Shown: positions 22,519 to 33,670 of the stretch, in pieces | How the letters are laid out: every line of letters begins with the position of its first letter | Numbering within the stretch: the first letter of the stretch is position 1 | Assembly (NCBI GenBank): GCA_950097015.1 | Contig: CATNEN010000038.1 | Location: 3,431,501-3,495,500, forward strand | DNA length: 64,000 bases | Source of the DNA: Macrostomum hystrix | Lineage: Eukaryota > Platyhelminthes > Macrostomidae | Reading direction: 5' to 3' | The notes under the pieces: model-generated | What the model saw: the letters and a program-made list of their open reading frames with translations, nothing else | The model's database searches: none | Told to the model about the DNA's origin: nothing | Translations under genes and position numbers: made by a program

Positions 22519-22645
22519 AGCGCCAATAGCCTAATGGCTAGAGCGCTAGGCTAGACTCTACTGATGAGCTCCAATAAGAGCGAAACACGTCTGGAGTTGC
22601 CTTGGTTCGAATCCTGATTTCATTTTTTTTCGATACATATCGGAA
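22519..22645 (+). mobile_element. tRNA-like SINE/retrozyme-type element carrying a hammerhead ribozyme
   Basis: A pol III A box (TAGCCTAATGG, 22527-22537) and a perfect B box (GGTTCGAATCC, 22604-22614) flank a hammerhead core at 22554-22600, i.e. where the anticodon arm would be. The downstream T-run and TTTCGATACATATCGGA (to 22644) may be the 3' body, and the latter motif recurs at 40969-40987. Similar combinations of pol III promoter and hammerhead are established for the schistosome Sm-alpha repeats. Confidence 0.75.
22554..22600 (+). ncRNA. Hammerhead ribozyme, minimal stem III
   Basis: All conserved elements are present in order. Stem I 5' strand is GACTCTA (22554-22560) and core CTGATGA is 22561-22567. 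Stem II is GCTC/GAGC with loop CAATAA (22568-22581). Core GAAA is 22582-22585. Stem III is only A-U and C-G with a 2-nt loop (22585-22590). The GUC cleavage site ends at 22591, and stem I 3' strand is TGGAGTT, which pairs with the 5' strand including two G-U pairs. Such a short stem III is known from metazoan hammerheads that work best as dimers. Self-cleavage is inferred, not shown. Confidence 0.85.
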
Positions 22646-22683
22646 TCGATTCCAACATTAGATTATTGAAATTCAATGGGCAG

Positions 22684-23010
22684 TGTCCTCTCTCCTCTCT
22701 CCCGCTCTCTCTCTCCCTCTCTCCCCCTCTCCCCTCTCTCCTCTCTCCTCTCTCCTCTCTCCCCTCTCCTCTCTCTCCCCTCCCTCCCCTCTCTCCTCTC
22801 TCCTCTCTCCCCTCTCCTCTCTCTCCCCTCCCTCCCCTCTCCCCTCCCTCCCCTCTCCCCTCCCTCCCCTCTCCCCTCTCTCCTCTCTCCCCTCTCCCCT
22901 CTCTCCTCTCTCCCCTCTCTCCTCTCTCTACCCTCTCCTCTCTCTCCTCTCTCAACTCTCCAATCTCTTATCTCTCCTCTCTCCCATCTCTCCTCTCTCT
23001 CCTCTTGCTT
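22684..23010. repeat. CT-rich simple repeat, block 2
   Basis: CTCTCCCCTCTCTCCTCTCT-type tract of about 330 bp. All three plus frames are open and give meaningless Ser/Leu/Pro proteins. Confidence 0.93.
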
Positions 23011-23019
23011 ACTCTATCT

Positions 23020-23495
23020 CTCCGTTCTCAACGCCTCAGCCATTCTGCTCACCGCAGTGGTTTACGCTGGTGTCATCAACCGTGAGCAGATCCACCAGCG
23101 ACAGCTTCAGGGGCACCACGGTAGACGCTGAGTCTTCGTAGTCGAAACTCATCACCATGAAGGATGCACGAGGAAATACAAAGCAATTTCCAGCAAGTTG
23201 GTCCCGTCCAGGTCAACTGGCGGCTGATTAACGAGAGAATAAATTTCAAGCAAGCCAAAACAACTGAGACAGTTTTTTTCTACTTGACTCAAACGCCCAT
23301 TGGTCCAGCAGTTAATTAATGAGGAGTGGAGAGAGAATGGGAAGAGGTGGTGTGGACTTCCTATAGAAAACCTGTTGGTTGCCAGGAGCAACGGTAGACA
23401 ATGCCCAAAACTGCCCTGAAGAACCGGACTTCGACGTTGCCAAATCTCAAACCCCAACACTTGCAGGTGCCAAATTAGCTAGGCGATAATCCGAT
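23020..23495. other. Non-repetitive spacer, possible retroelement debris
   Basis: Between two simple-repeat tracts. AGTCGAAACTCATCACCA at 23140-23158 matches the LINE relic at 15901-15919 over 18 bases (the minus-strand VMSFD segment), with a GC-rich flank on one side (23070-23130). No complete domain was recognised. Confidence 0.35.
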
Positions 23496-23503
23496 CCATG
23501 TGA

Positions 23504-24325
23504 TTCTGGCTCTCTCTGTCTCACCCTGTCTCACCCTGTCTCTCACTGTCTCACCCTGTCTGAACCTGTCTTACTCTGTATTACTCTGTATTACTCTGTA
23601 TTACTCTGTATTACTCTGTATTACTCTGTATTACTCTGTATTACTCTGTATTACTCTGTCTCTTATCCTGTCTTTCACTGTCTCTCACTGTCTTTCACTG
23701 TCTCTCACTGTCTCACCCTGTCTCTCACTGTCTCACCCTGTCTCTCACTGTCTCTCACTGTCTCACCCTGTCTCTCACTGTCTCTCACTGTCTCACCCTG
23801 TCTCTCACTGTCTCTCACTGTCTCACCCTGTTTCTCACTGTCTCTCACTGTCTCACCCTGTCTCTCACTGTCTCACCCTGTCTCTCACTGTCTCACCCTG
23901 TCTCTCACTGTCTCTCACTGTCTCACCCTGTCTCTCACTGTCTCTCACTGTCTCACCCTGTTTCTCACTGTCTCTCACTGTCTCACCCTGTCTCTCACTG
24001 TCTCACCCTGTCTCTCACTGTCTTTCACTGTCTCTCACTGTCTTTCACTGTCTCTCACTGTTTCTCACTGTCTCTCACTGTCTCACCCTGTCTCTCACTG
24101 TCTTTCACTGTCTCTCACTGTTTCTCACTGTCTCACTCTGTTTCTCACTGTCTCACTCTGTTTCTCACTGTCTCACTCTGTTTCTCACTGTCTCACTCTG
24201 TTTCTCACTGTCTCACTCTGTTTCTCACTGTCTCACTCTGTTTCTCACTGTCTCACTCTGTTTCTCACTGTCTCACTCTGTTTCTCACTGTCTCACTCTG
24301 TTTCTCACTGTCTGACTCTGTATCC
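23504..24325. repeat. 10-bp simple tandem repeat, about 80 units
   Basis: TCTCACTGTC, TCACCCTGTC and TTACTCTGTA variants in blocks: TTACTCTGTA eight times near 23580-23655, TCTCACCCTG in the middle, and TTTCTCACTG alternating with TCTCACTCTG to the right. The 271-residue plus frame is an artefact. Confidence 0.95.
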
Positions 24326-24879
24326 CAGTTTCTATATCTGTATTGTTTACGTGAGTCCGAACTATTTTTCAAAAGTACACTCACACTCCATATATTAACA
24401 GTTTACCCCTATAGAATCTTTGTACGTCTCTGTTTGCCCAGCTTCATTCCCATCCAATGAAGTTCACTTGCATGTTGCTGTTTTCAGAGTAAACTGACTT
24501 AGACTCGTTGAGACACGCAAGTACCATGTTGTTATTTTTCATTCAAACTATGCACTCGGAGTATCGCATGAAATGATATACTCCTATTATTGCCAAAACA
24601 AACATGCAATGCAGGAATCTAATGTTTTATTCAGCACCCGTTGGAGTCGGGCCGGGAAGCTTACGAGGAAGAAAAACTATTTTCTTAAGAGCATATCACA
24701 GAGCAGCTCCGTGCACATTCTGATGATGCTGCATCACCTCTCCTTCATCAGTACAAAAAAAATCTATGCTAAATAAATTATTAACCTCAGGCTAGGCTAG
24801 GGGATAGTGCACTCAGGCTAGGAGATATTTTGAGTAACGTTGAGTGGTCTCTGAAGGAGCGTAAGGATTGAGTAATAGA

Positions 24880-25425
24880 TCAGGGATGGGGGGATTCAGT
24901 TAGGGATCAGGGATGGGAGCTAGGATTCAGTTAAGGATCAGGGATGGGAGCTAGGATTCAGTTAGGGATCAGGGATGGGAGCTAGGATTCAGTTAGGGAT
25001 CAGGGATGGGAGCTAGGATTCAGTTAGGGATCAGGGATGGGAGCTAGGATTCAGTTAGGGATCAGGGATGGGAGCTAGGATTCAGTTAGGGATCAGGGAT
25101 GGGAGCTAGGATTCAGTTAGGGATCAGGGATGGGAGCTAGGATTCAGTTAGGGATCAGGGATGGGAGCTAGGATTCAGTTAGGGATCAGGGATGGGGGGA
25201 TTGAGTAGAGGATCAGGGATGGGGGTTGAGTAGAGGATCAGGGATGGGGGTTGAGTAGAGGATCAGGGATGGGGGTTGAGTAGAGGATCAGGGATGGGGG
25301 TTGAGTAGAGGATCAGGGATGGGGGTTGAGTAGAGGATCAGGGATGGGGGTTGAGTAGAGGATCAGGGATGGGGATTGAGTAGAGGATCAGGGATGGGGG
25401 GTTGAGTGGAGGATCAGGGATGTGT
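24880..25425. repeat. 31-bp and 24-bp minisatellite pair
   Basis: The left half has units of GGATCAGGGATGGGAGCTAG plus GATTCAGTTAG (31 bp, about 10 copies). The right half switches to GGATCAGGGATGGGGGTTGA plus GTAGA (about 25 bp, about 9 copies), sharing the GGATCAGGGATGGG core. The array probably expanded twice from one core. Confidence 0.93.
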
Positions 25426-25852
25426 ATTTGAGGTTTTCTTTGTAGTTGAAAAAGCTGTACAAGCAATCTGATTAATATTTTCTGTCAGCCCACAACTGTT
25501 TTGCTATAATGTTATTTGTTGTATTTTTTTTCGCAACACAAGAAGCAGAGGATGCAAAAAAATTTGCCAGTCATCAAATTTAATTGAAAATATTATAATT
25601 AACTTTTCGGGGGTTGGGGTTATAAAAATGAAATTTTGGTTTCATAATTTTCAAAGAAACAAACAGAAAAGTGCATTCTGACGGCCTATACTAGCAATTT
25701 TTTTAATTTAAATTCTGTTTCAGAAGTAACATTTCTTAGTTAAACTAAAAAAAATCCAACCTAGTTCTGTTGCACTACTTGACAGCTTTTATGAGTAGCG
25801 AGTTGTGCACACAAGCGTAGAAAAAGTGCTTTCAAAAAAGGAACCAGACAGT

Positions 25853-28800
25853 CTACTCCGCTCCCGCATCGTCGGCATCCTCCGCCGCTGCTGCATCGTC
25901 GGCATCGTCGGCCGGAGCGTCGCCGCCATCGTCGGCGTCCGGTGGCGGAGGCGGCGCTCCGTCTTCGTCGGCGTCGGCTGCGGGGGCTTCGGCGTCTTCG
26001 TCGGCGTCAGCGGCGGGGGCTAATGCGGCGGCGGCAGTTTCGTCATCGTCCTGCGGCTTGGAATCTGAAAAAGAAAGTTTCGCGGATTATCAGATTCAAG
26101 CGCTTTCATAGCAGCAAAATCTATTTTTAGACTGCAATATTCGCCATACTCTACTCTTCCCTAGACTTAGTAGAGATGAAAACATTTACTAGCAGCTGTG
26201 CAAATCTCTTATTTTTTATATCAATGGAAAGAAACTTGTGCATGGAGAAACATAGAGAAAAAAAAGATCAAATAAATTCTGGGTCTACCAGACAGATGTG
26301 CAATTGCTAGTGGTAATTTCGCAAAAAAGTTGCAAGAAATGTACTTAGTAAAGTACAAGAAGGAAACTTTTATTTCGATTCGGTTATCTTCATACGCGCT
26401 TTCATGCAATGCTTAATTCCCAGATAACCAGGCTAAATTCCAGTTTAACAGGTACCATTACCTGGCTAAAAGGTACCATCGTCTGTCAAACAGGTACCAT
26501 CGTCTGTCAAACAGGTACCATCGTCTGTCAAACAGGTACCATCACCTGTCAAGCAGGTACCATCGTCTGTCAAACAGGTACCATCGTCTGTCAAACAGGT
26601 ACCATCGTCTGTCAAACAGGTACCATCGTCTGTCAAACAGGTACCATCACCTGTCAAGCAGGTACCATCGTCTGTCAAACAGGTACCATCATCTGTCAAA
26701 AAGGTACCATCGTCTGTCAAACAGGTACCATCGTCTGTCAAACAGGTACCATCGTCTGTCAAACAGGTACCATCGTCTGTCAAACAGGTACCATCGTCTG
26801 TCAAACAGGTACCATCGTCTGTCAAACAGGTACCATCACCTGTCAAGCAGGTACCATCGTCTGTCAAACAGGTACCATCATCTGTCAAACAGGTACCATC
26901 GTCTGTCAAACAGGTACCATCGTCTGTCAAACAGGTACCATCATCTGTCAAACAGGTACCATCGTCTGTCAAACAGGTACCATCATCTGTCAAACAGGTA
27001 CCATCGTCTGTCAAACAGGTACCATCGTCTGTCAAACAGGTACCATCGTCTGTCAAACAGGTACCATCGTCTGTCAAACAGGTACCATCGTCTGTCAAAC
27101 AGGTACCATCGTCTGTCAAACAGGTACCATCGTCTGTCAAACAGGTACCATCCCCTCGCTAACAGGTATCATTACCTGTGTACACCTGTGCTCCTGTCAT
27201 TTTCTGGTCAACGTGTGCTATTAGCTATCATACAGGCATTATCACCTGGTTAACAGGTATCACAACCCATTTATTATAATTTATTTTCTCTGAGTTGAAT
27301 AAAACTTAGCAGGAAAATAATTATAGCAACTAATTATTACAGTTCGGACAATAATTCGCATTGCTACAAATATAGTCCAATAGTGAAGCGCTCCTTAAAA
27401 TATACACAGAACACAGAGGTACATTTTGTTAAAATGGGCACCTGAACTATATTATGATAAAGGAGAAAAAAATATTTAGAATAGAAGCGAATCATAACAC
27501 ACAAGCAAGGAGGCTTCATAATTTTCACTGACATTTATCTAGGCTATAAAATTTTTTTAAAAAGAGGAAAAGAGGACAGAAAGTTAAAAGGTCAGATTTC
27601 GCAGGTTTTATACTTACTCATTCTGAGCACTGGTTCGAGTTTGAGAAAGCATTCTGACGCTTTTGCTGGCCGATTTGTCTGAACTCAAACTTATTTATTA
27701 ATTATTATCTAATAACTTTTGTGTACGAATTAAAATTTAAAGCTTGTATAAATAAATAAACAAAATATAAATTACACAGATATAAATTTAAACAAACTGA
27801 ATTCAAATCTCTAATTGCTCAAAATATTTTGCTAGACTATCGGCCGCTCAAACTCAGTCTGTCTGCGATCCGTTCGTCATTTTGTGATTTTAAAAAGGAG
27901 GGGAGGGTGAATGAAGCGATGAGACATTTTCACACTTTGACACTTAACATAAAACTGGGAGTTTTTTAATCTAAACTTTAAGTAAAATCCTCATTTAGGA
28001 GGTCACAATGGGATTTCAATGAATCAGGATTTCTGTGAATCGAGATTTCTGCGAATTAGCATTTATGTAAATTGGGATTTCTGAGAATTGGAATTTCTGT
28101 GAATTGGGATTTCTGTGAATTGGGGTTTCTGTGAATTGGGATTTCTGTGAATCGGGATTTCTGTGAATCGGGATTTCTGTGAATTAGCATTTATGTAAAT
28201 TGGGATTTCTGTGAATCGGGATTTCTGTGAATCGGAATTTCTGTGAATCGGGATTTCTGTGAATTAGGATCATTTCTGTGAATTAGGATTTATGCGAATT
28301 GGGATTTCTGTGAAACGGGATTTCTGTGAATTGGGGTTTCTGTGAATTGGAATTCCTATGAATTGGGATTTCTGTAAATTGGAATTTCTGTAAATAGGGA
28401 TTTCAATGAATCAGGATTTCGGGGAATTGGGATTCCTCGGCACATTCGGGATTTCTGCTAGTCGGTTTGTCTGGGAACATGTGATTTCTGTAAATTAGGA
28501 TTTGCATTGCAATGAACGGCACAGAACAATTGCTTGCATTCAAATGCGCAGATTTACTGACAGCAGCAGCAACTCACCGTCTCCGCCTTCTCCGTCGTCT
28601 GCAGCATCCGCGCCCGGCTGCTCCATCGCCCCGACTGTGTCAGCCGAGGTCACGGGAGGCGGCGCGTCCTCCGTGATTTTCGTGATGGCGCCGGCCTTCC
28701 ATTTTGGCACAATGACGGCAGCCTCCTCTTCCTCTTCGCCCTTATCTTCGGTGGCCTTCGAGGTGTTAAAAGTTAGACGAGAATGAATGACGAGAATGAG

Positions 28801-30525
28801 AATGACGAGAATGACGAGTTCGATTGCCTCATTGCTTTTTAATTTGATTGAATTGCATTTCGAGAGTTGATCGAAGCAAAAGTACAAGGAGATATTGAAG
28901 TTGTGAACAAAAATGCATAGCGGTGCAACTAAAAAATCTAAACAATTTCTGAGCAAGATGAGCTGCCCTGGAGCTGACTCGCTGTTCTCAAGTAGAGCTT
29001 CTCAGATTTTTTTAACTCATGGCCTTTTCTTTACATCGTTTGAATTTGACTATCAGAATTCAAGCGATTAGAGTTTTGCCACCCCAATCTCCTCCGAAGG
29101 ACGAGTTCAGCGAGACGAAAATATGACATATTGGTATATATGCGTGTCTTTTAGTGTTATATTAAGCCCTTGCTGTTTCGACTGTACCAATACTCGCTCG
29201 AAAAGTAAAATATTGAACAAGGTAAACAAAAAAGCCAACAGAATTAGCCGCAATTCAAGATTGTGTACACATGAAACTTAAAAAATCAATCCAAACAACT
29301 TGAAGCTTCCGAACGAAAAGAAAAATAAAGACAGAAAATTTCACACCAAAGAGACAGTGAAGAAATTTAAAAGCCTTGCTTTATCGTGTTTTTTAAGGGT
29401 CAGTCCTTCGGTACCTTTCTGCCACCGATCACAGACTCGGGCGGTTTTCCAATCTGCATCGTTTTTTTTGTCAACGAATTTCGAACCAGTTGAAAGACTA
29501 TTCCTTTACTTCGTGTACATAAGAGTTTTTCCATGACGAGAAATCTGACTCACCTGCTCCACAGCCTGGTACTCGCCGTGCTGCTGGCAGCCAACGTCGA
29601 ACACGTACTTGCCCTTGCCGTCCATCTGGGAGAAAAATGGCATTAAGTTACGAATGTTCAGTAGTTATATTTAGGCAAACAGCTGAGAATGGAGCATTTG
29701 AATGTATGACTTACATAGCCCTTGCGCCACAGACCGACATACTTGTGATTGGCGTGGATCAGCTCACCATAGCCGTCCATTTTGCCCTCCTTCCACATGC
29801 CGACATACTTGGAGCCGGTTTCGCTAAAGAAGTAAGTGCCCCGGCCGTGGCGCTGGTGCTGATGCCACTCGCCGTCGTAGTAGTCGCCGTTGACGTACAT
29901 GTATTTTCCGGTGCCCGATCGTTGGTCCTCAATCCAGTTACCTGGGGTGTTTGAACATCTAAGTGAGTTAATAAATCTAATTTTTCCAACGAGTTCACAT
30001 TCCTTTTACCACTATAAACTAGCAATTCTCTAATCAGAATTGAATTCACCTTCATATCGGGATCCATCAGGGTAGATGAAAACGCCCTTGCCATGCTTCT
30101 TGTTCTTCTGGTATTGACCTTCGTAGCGAGCGCCGTTCTTAAACCTGATATATTATATTGAAAAATTACACACGTAAAAACTCTTCAGGGATTAACAATT
30201 TAAACTAAGAGTTCAGAAATGCCGAATTTTACTTACCTGTACAGTCCAGATCCGTGTCGCTTTCCATTCTCATACTCACCAACGTATGTATCACCATTTG
30301 GCAGTGTGGCTTTTCCGTGGCCATGCCTTTCATCCCGTTCGTTCCTCTCTCCCTCGTACTCCTAAATGGGAGCAAAAAGAAAAAGAGCAAAAAATGTTCA
30401 CGAATAAAATAAAACATTTATTACTTTCAAATTCAAGTGAAACATATTTATATATTTATACTTTTTTTTCAACTTACACCGAGGTTCATGCCCTGTTCCT
30501 CCTCTTCTTCTGATCCGTCAGACAT
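25853..30525 (-). CDS. RSPH1: Radial spoke head protein 1 (MORN-repeat protein)
   Basis: Axonemal protein of the radial spoke head in motile cilia and sperm flagella. Seven exons: 30478-30525 (ATG 30525), 30237-30361, 30060-30145, 29715-29941, 29554-29625, 28578-28755 and 25853-26064 (stop), about 315 residues. Phases close throughout. It starts [20 protein letters not shown] and has about six MORN repeats ([73 protein letters not shown]), then [15 protein letters not shown] and VVPKWKA-like [16 protein letters not shown], all in the order of animal RSPH1. The C-terminal exon codes an Asp/Glu/Ala/Pro-rich acidic tail ([17 protein letters not shown]). The length equals the family norm. Intron 6 (2.5 kb) holds two arrays; other introns are short. 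Confidence 0.96.
26445..27155. repeat. 21-bp minisatellite, about 33 copies, in RSPH1 intron 6
   Basis: CAGGTACCATCGTCTGTCAA plus A, strictly 21 bp, with ATCACC/ATCATC variants that recur in blocks. The 271-residue plus frame and the 224-residue minus frame are artefacts. Degenerate units extend to 27265. Confidence 0.97.
27270..28010. other. RSPH1 intron 6, unique part
   Basis: AT-rich, no recognisable gene, RNA or mobile element. Confidence 0.5.
28015..28500. repeat. 16-bp degenerate tandem repeat in RSPH1 intron 6
   Basis: About 29 units of GGGATTTCTGTGAATC/T (16 bp), variable in quality. It ends about 75 bp from the exon 6 donor. Confidence 0.9.
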
Positions 30526-31322
30526 GATTGTGCGAATACTTAACTGGTATATGCAATGAATACAAAGTAGCAAATTTAAATGTTTTCTTACTGGACGAGC
30601 TAAGAATTACGTCGTTTAATTCTTATTTGAAAATGTAACGAATCACCATGACAAAAAACGGTAGATTGTATATTATAAAAATGTCACTAAAATTAATTTC
30701 AAGAAAACACATGCAGGGTTTAAAATAATTGTCAGATAAATTTTACTTTCTTTATTTAAATATTAACTGCTATAATTTGTTATAACCTATAGCATATGCC
30801 CATAGCAACTTGGGTAGTTTGTTAAATCCATAATAATTTTTATTTGTTTATGTATTAAAATTGACACTTGAATAATTAAATTACAAAAAATGCTACAAAT
30901 AAATTAGCTTAAAAGTTACCACCTTCTTTGTTATGCTGTAGCAGATAAAAAGCTATTTATTTAAATTTATCATTTTCCTAGATATAATTATAAATCGTTT
31001 CATTGAGATTTACATTGACGTTCTTCACTGACTCTAAAAACTGAAAAATATATTTTTCGTGACCGAAAATACTTAAGAAATTTAAAGTAGACTGTGTGCA
31101 TACGTGTGTCTTGCACTAATAGCTGCAATCTTTGGGCACTGCTAAAAGGATCTGTGACTTTAAAAAGATGTTTTACTATTCTCCTAATCTTTTTGCCGAT
31201 CATTAGGATAACTTTCTGATATAAAAAACAAACGAATCATTTACTTGCTTTCCCAAATGCATGCTTTTCTTATACTATTTGAGATCAAATGGACATATTA
31301 TATGAATATAATCCGACGTCCA
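30526..31322. promoter_or_regulatory. Divergent intergenic region between RSPH1 and the EF-hand gene
   Basis: AT-rich DNA upstream of the RSPH1 start; the promoter on the minus side should be here. No specific motif can be supported. Confidence 0.35.
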
Positions 31323-31893
31323 ATGATGGCAGATGGAAGAAAAAAGAGAAAGGAAATTGTTGCCATTTTAAAACCTTACGGTAAAGAAAATTTTGATTGA
31401 CAAGAATATATTTATTTCATTTCTTAGAACAGAACTTTGCAATCAAGTCAAAAATATATAAAGAAAAAAAGTTTTTTGGTTGTGTTAAGTTCTAATATAA
31501 AATTTAATCTAATTTTTTGTGAAATACTTAAGAAGTGTTAATATTCCATAATAACAATTATACAAAGAGTTGAAATTAGAAGATGTATCAAGATTTTTTA
31601 TTGAAAAATAAAATAAAAATATAGAATTTTTTTATTACCCAAACCTACCTAAAGAAGTAAAACTATTCACTTTCTCATTGTGGGTTTAATAATTAGCATC
31701 TTACAAAGGCTTTTTGTTGGTTGCCTTCTACTTCATCACCTTTTACATCGCGTATAACACTCTGCGATTTCCAGTCGTTTTTATTCAACGTCAACAAGCC
31801 GACCTACGAGGAGGAGGATGCGGGGGTAGCATCGACACAGATGCGGCAGGAGGAGCCAACAGAGGCAGACAGAGTCGATGGGCCGACATCTGA
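31323..31893 (+). CDS. Candidate small transmembrane protein, two exons, overlapping the EF-hand exon out of frame
   Basis: Exon 31323-31380 (MMADGRKKRKEIVAILKPY) ends at a GTAAAG donor. An acceptor at 31707-31708 would join it, in phase, to GFLLVAFYFITFYIAYNTLR, a good membrane helix after a basic N-terminus, and the frame ends at 31893 (80 residues in total). The downstream half overlaps the EF-hand coding exon in another frame. The product fits a small single-pass protein, but the family is unknown and the overlap makes it suspect. It may equally be chance, or a real 5' exon of an upstream gene. Confidence 0.2.
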
Positions 31894-32925
31894 GGATGCA
31901 GTTCAATGGTTTAGCATTGCCGACAGCAACTCAGACGGCAGAATCTCTGCTCGGGAGCTGCAGCAGGTCCTGGTAACTGATGACTACCGACAGTTCGGCT
32001 CTGGCACCTGCCAGCTACTTGTGCAGCTGTTTTCTTTGAACGGAAGCGATTCCGTTGGCCTGGAACAGTTCCAGGTGAGGGACAAGCGGATTATAATATC
32101 GATAATCCTTATTTGCTTAGAATTTTAATTTAGAGAGAAGAGAAAAGAAAGAAGGATTTCGAAAAGTGACAGATAAAAGTGACTATCCGGGAGTGACAGA
32201 TAATGGGGAATAGGAAAGAAACAGAGATGCTGGGGGAAATGGGAAAATTATAAGATAAGGGGAAGGGAAGAGACGGGGATGAACCTGAAAAGGATGAGAT
32301 TAAGATGAGAGGAAGAGATGAGATTAAGATGAGAGGAAGGGGTGAGATAAGATGAGAGGAAGGGATGAGATAGAGATGACAGGAAGGGATGAGATAGAGA
32401 GGAAGGGATGAGATAGAGATGAAGGGAAGAGAAGGGAGATATGGGGAGAAGGGATAAGTTACAAATGGGAACAGAAGCAGATTCAGGGAGAAACAGTACT
32501 CAGGTCAACTAGACCCAGCTCATACTCACAGTCAGTAGTTAAAAGTGGAATCCAACGTTTGCTCAATCTGCGCATCATTTCAAAAGCGAATCTGCGCCTT
32601 CGTGCGTTACTGGCGCGAAGTATTTCTGGCTTTCGACAACGACCAGTCGGGCCTGATCGACTGCCGGAAGCTGCGTGCGGCCATTCTCGAAATTCACGAG
32701 GGCTGCCTTCTCTCCGCCGGCTTTCTTCAGCGGGCAATGCGGCGATTCGACAGCGCCGCGCAGCAGACGCGGCCGACGCTGAACCTTGACGGCTTCATCT
32801 CGTTGAACGCCTTGATTCAGAGGTACTCCGAGCAGTACTGGAAGATGCAGGAGGCCGCGCCAACGGACGTCGACCTGGAGCAGTTTCTCATTCTTAGAAT
32901 TGAAGAGTCGCCAACATCTTTGTGA
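31841..32925 (+). CDS. Penta-EF-hand protein (sorcin/ALG-2/peflin-like)
   Basis: Calcium-binding adaptor of the PEF family. Exon 31775-32074 (acceptor at 31774, donor GTGAGG at 32075) is joined in phase 0 to exon 32587-32925. The ATG at 31841 gives 190 residues, the usual family size; the frame is also open upstream to the acceptor, so a 5' exon or trans-spliced leader is possible. EF1 is DSNSDGRISARE within DAVQWFSIADSNSDGRIS. EF3 follows the diagnostic Trp region (FVRYWREVFLAFDNDQSGLI) with loop DNDQSGLIDCRK. The other loops are degenerate, and the C-terminal pairing EF segment (VDLEQFLIL) is present. Subfamily is uncertain; peflin or sorcin is most likely. Confidence 0.85.
32130..32470. 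repeat. Purine-rich low-complexity tract in EF-hand intron
   Basis: GGATGAGATAGAGATGA-like degenerate repeats, most regular at 32280-32430. Confidence 0.8.
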
Positions 32926-33102
32926 GGCAGAAATTTACAACTGAGATCGAAGGTTGAGTTTTGCACTAAATAGATGAGTTGCTCACGCTGTTAGTTTACC
33001 AGAAAAGTTACTTTGCTTTGTTAAGGGATTCAATCAAGGACCACTAGGAGAATAAGGACGGGAAAATGCGTTTCCTGAAAAGAGTTTAGGAGGCTGATAG
33101 CA

Positions 33103-33315
33103 AGAGGCTGTAGCCTAGTGGTAAGAGCGTGTGACTTACGAACTTGAAGTTCGGAGGTTCGATTCCCGACTCCACTGGAATAATTTGTGTCCTTTAGCAA
33201 GACACTTAACTCTGCATTGCTTCAGCTTACCCAGCTTTCAAATGGGTACCAGAACTAGCTGGAGTAATTGAGGGTGGGTGTGGCGTTCCCCGAGTCCATG
33301 GAATGAACAGCTGTA
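33103..33315 (+). mobile_element. tRNA-derived SINE, family B
   Basis: Head with A box TAGCCTAGTGG (near 33112) and B box GGTTCGATTCC (near 33157-33167), with arms too poorly paired for a working tRNA. The body is GTGTCCTTTAGCAAGACACT, then CTCTGCATTGCTTC, then AAATGGGTACC, ending near the CCATGGAATGAACAGCTG segment. The same body is present in pieces at 12186-12242. Confidence 0.75.
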
Positions 33316-33364
33316 GATGCGCCGCGCAACAGCTGCGGCTATGCTGTCGGCTGGTTCAACAGCA

Positions 33365-33670
33365 AAACGTAGTTTCTATTCTAAGAAACGTATTTTATTG
33401 AAACGTAGCTTTAAGTCTAAGAAACTTAGTTTCTATTCTAAGAAACGTAGTTTCTATTCTAAGAAACGTAGTTTCTATTCTAAGAAACGTAGTTTCTATT
33501 CTAAGAAACGTAGTTTCTATTCTAAGAAACGTAGTTTCTATTCTAAGAAACGTAGTTTCTATTCTAAGAAACGTTGTTTCTTTTCTAAGAAACGTAGATT
33601 ATATTCTTAGAAACATGTTTTTAAATATGAGAAACATAGTTCTAAGAAACTATATTCTAAGAAACAGTGT
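33365..33670. repeat. 21-bp minisatellite
   Basis: About 14 copies of AAACGTAGTTTCTATTCTAA plus G, downstream of the SINE and between the EF-hand gene and the NADPH oxidase gene. Confidence 0.93.

Noticed and set aside
23152-23460. 102-codon minus frame
   Set aside because: Runs through a non-repetitive spacer without domain or splice support; not distinguishable from chance.
23500-24315. 271-codon Leu/Ser/His/Val-rich frame resembling a membrane protein
   Set aside because: Simple 10-bp pyrimidine repeat; hydrophobicity is a by-product of the unit.
24700-24760. Second hammerhead candidate (CTGATGA with TCATCAG inverted match)
   Set aside because: The sequence forms a simple inverted repeat but has no GAAA core or stem II, so it does not meet hammerhead criteria.
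26409-27224. 271-codon repetitive frame (TGTIVCQ repeats)
   Set aside because: 21-bp intronic array of RSPH1; the same DNA gives a 224-codon frame on the other strand.
28540-28956. 138-codon minus frame as an independent gene
   Set aside because: It is RSPH1 exon 6 plus intronic read-through.
33103-33178. Functional tRNA gene
   Set aside because: A and B boxes are present but acceptor and T stems do not pair, and a SINE body follows.
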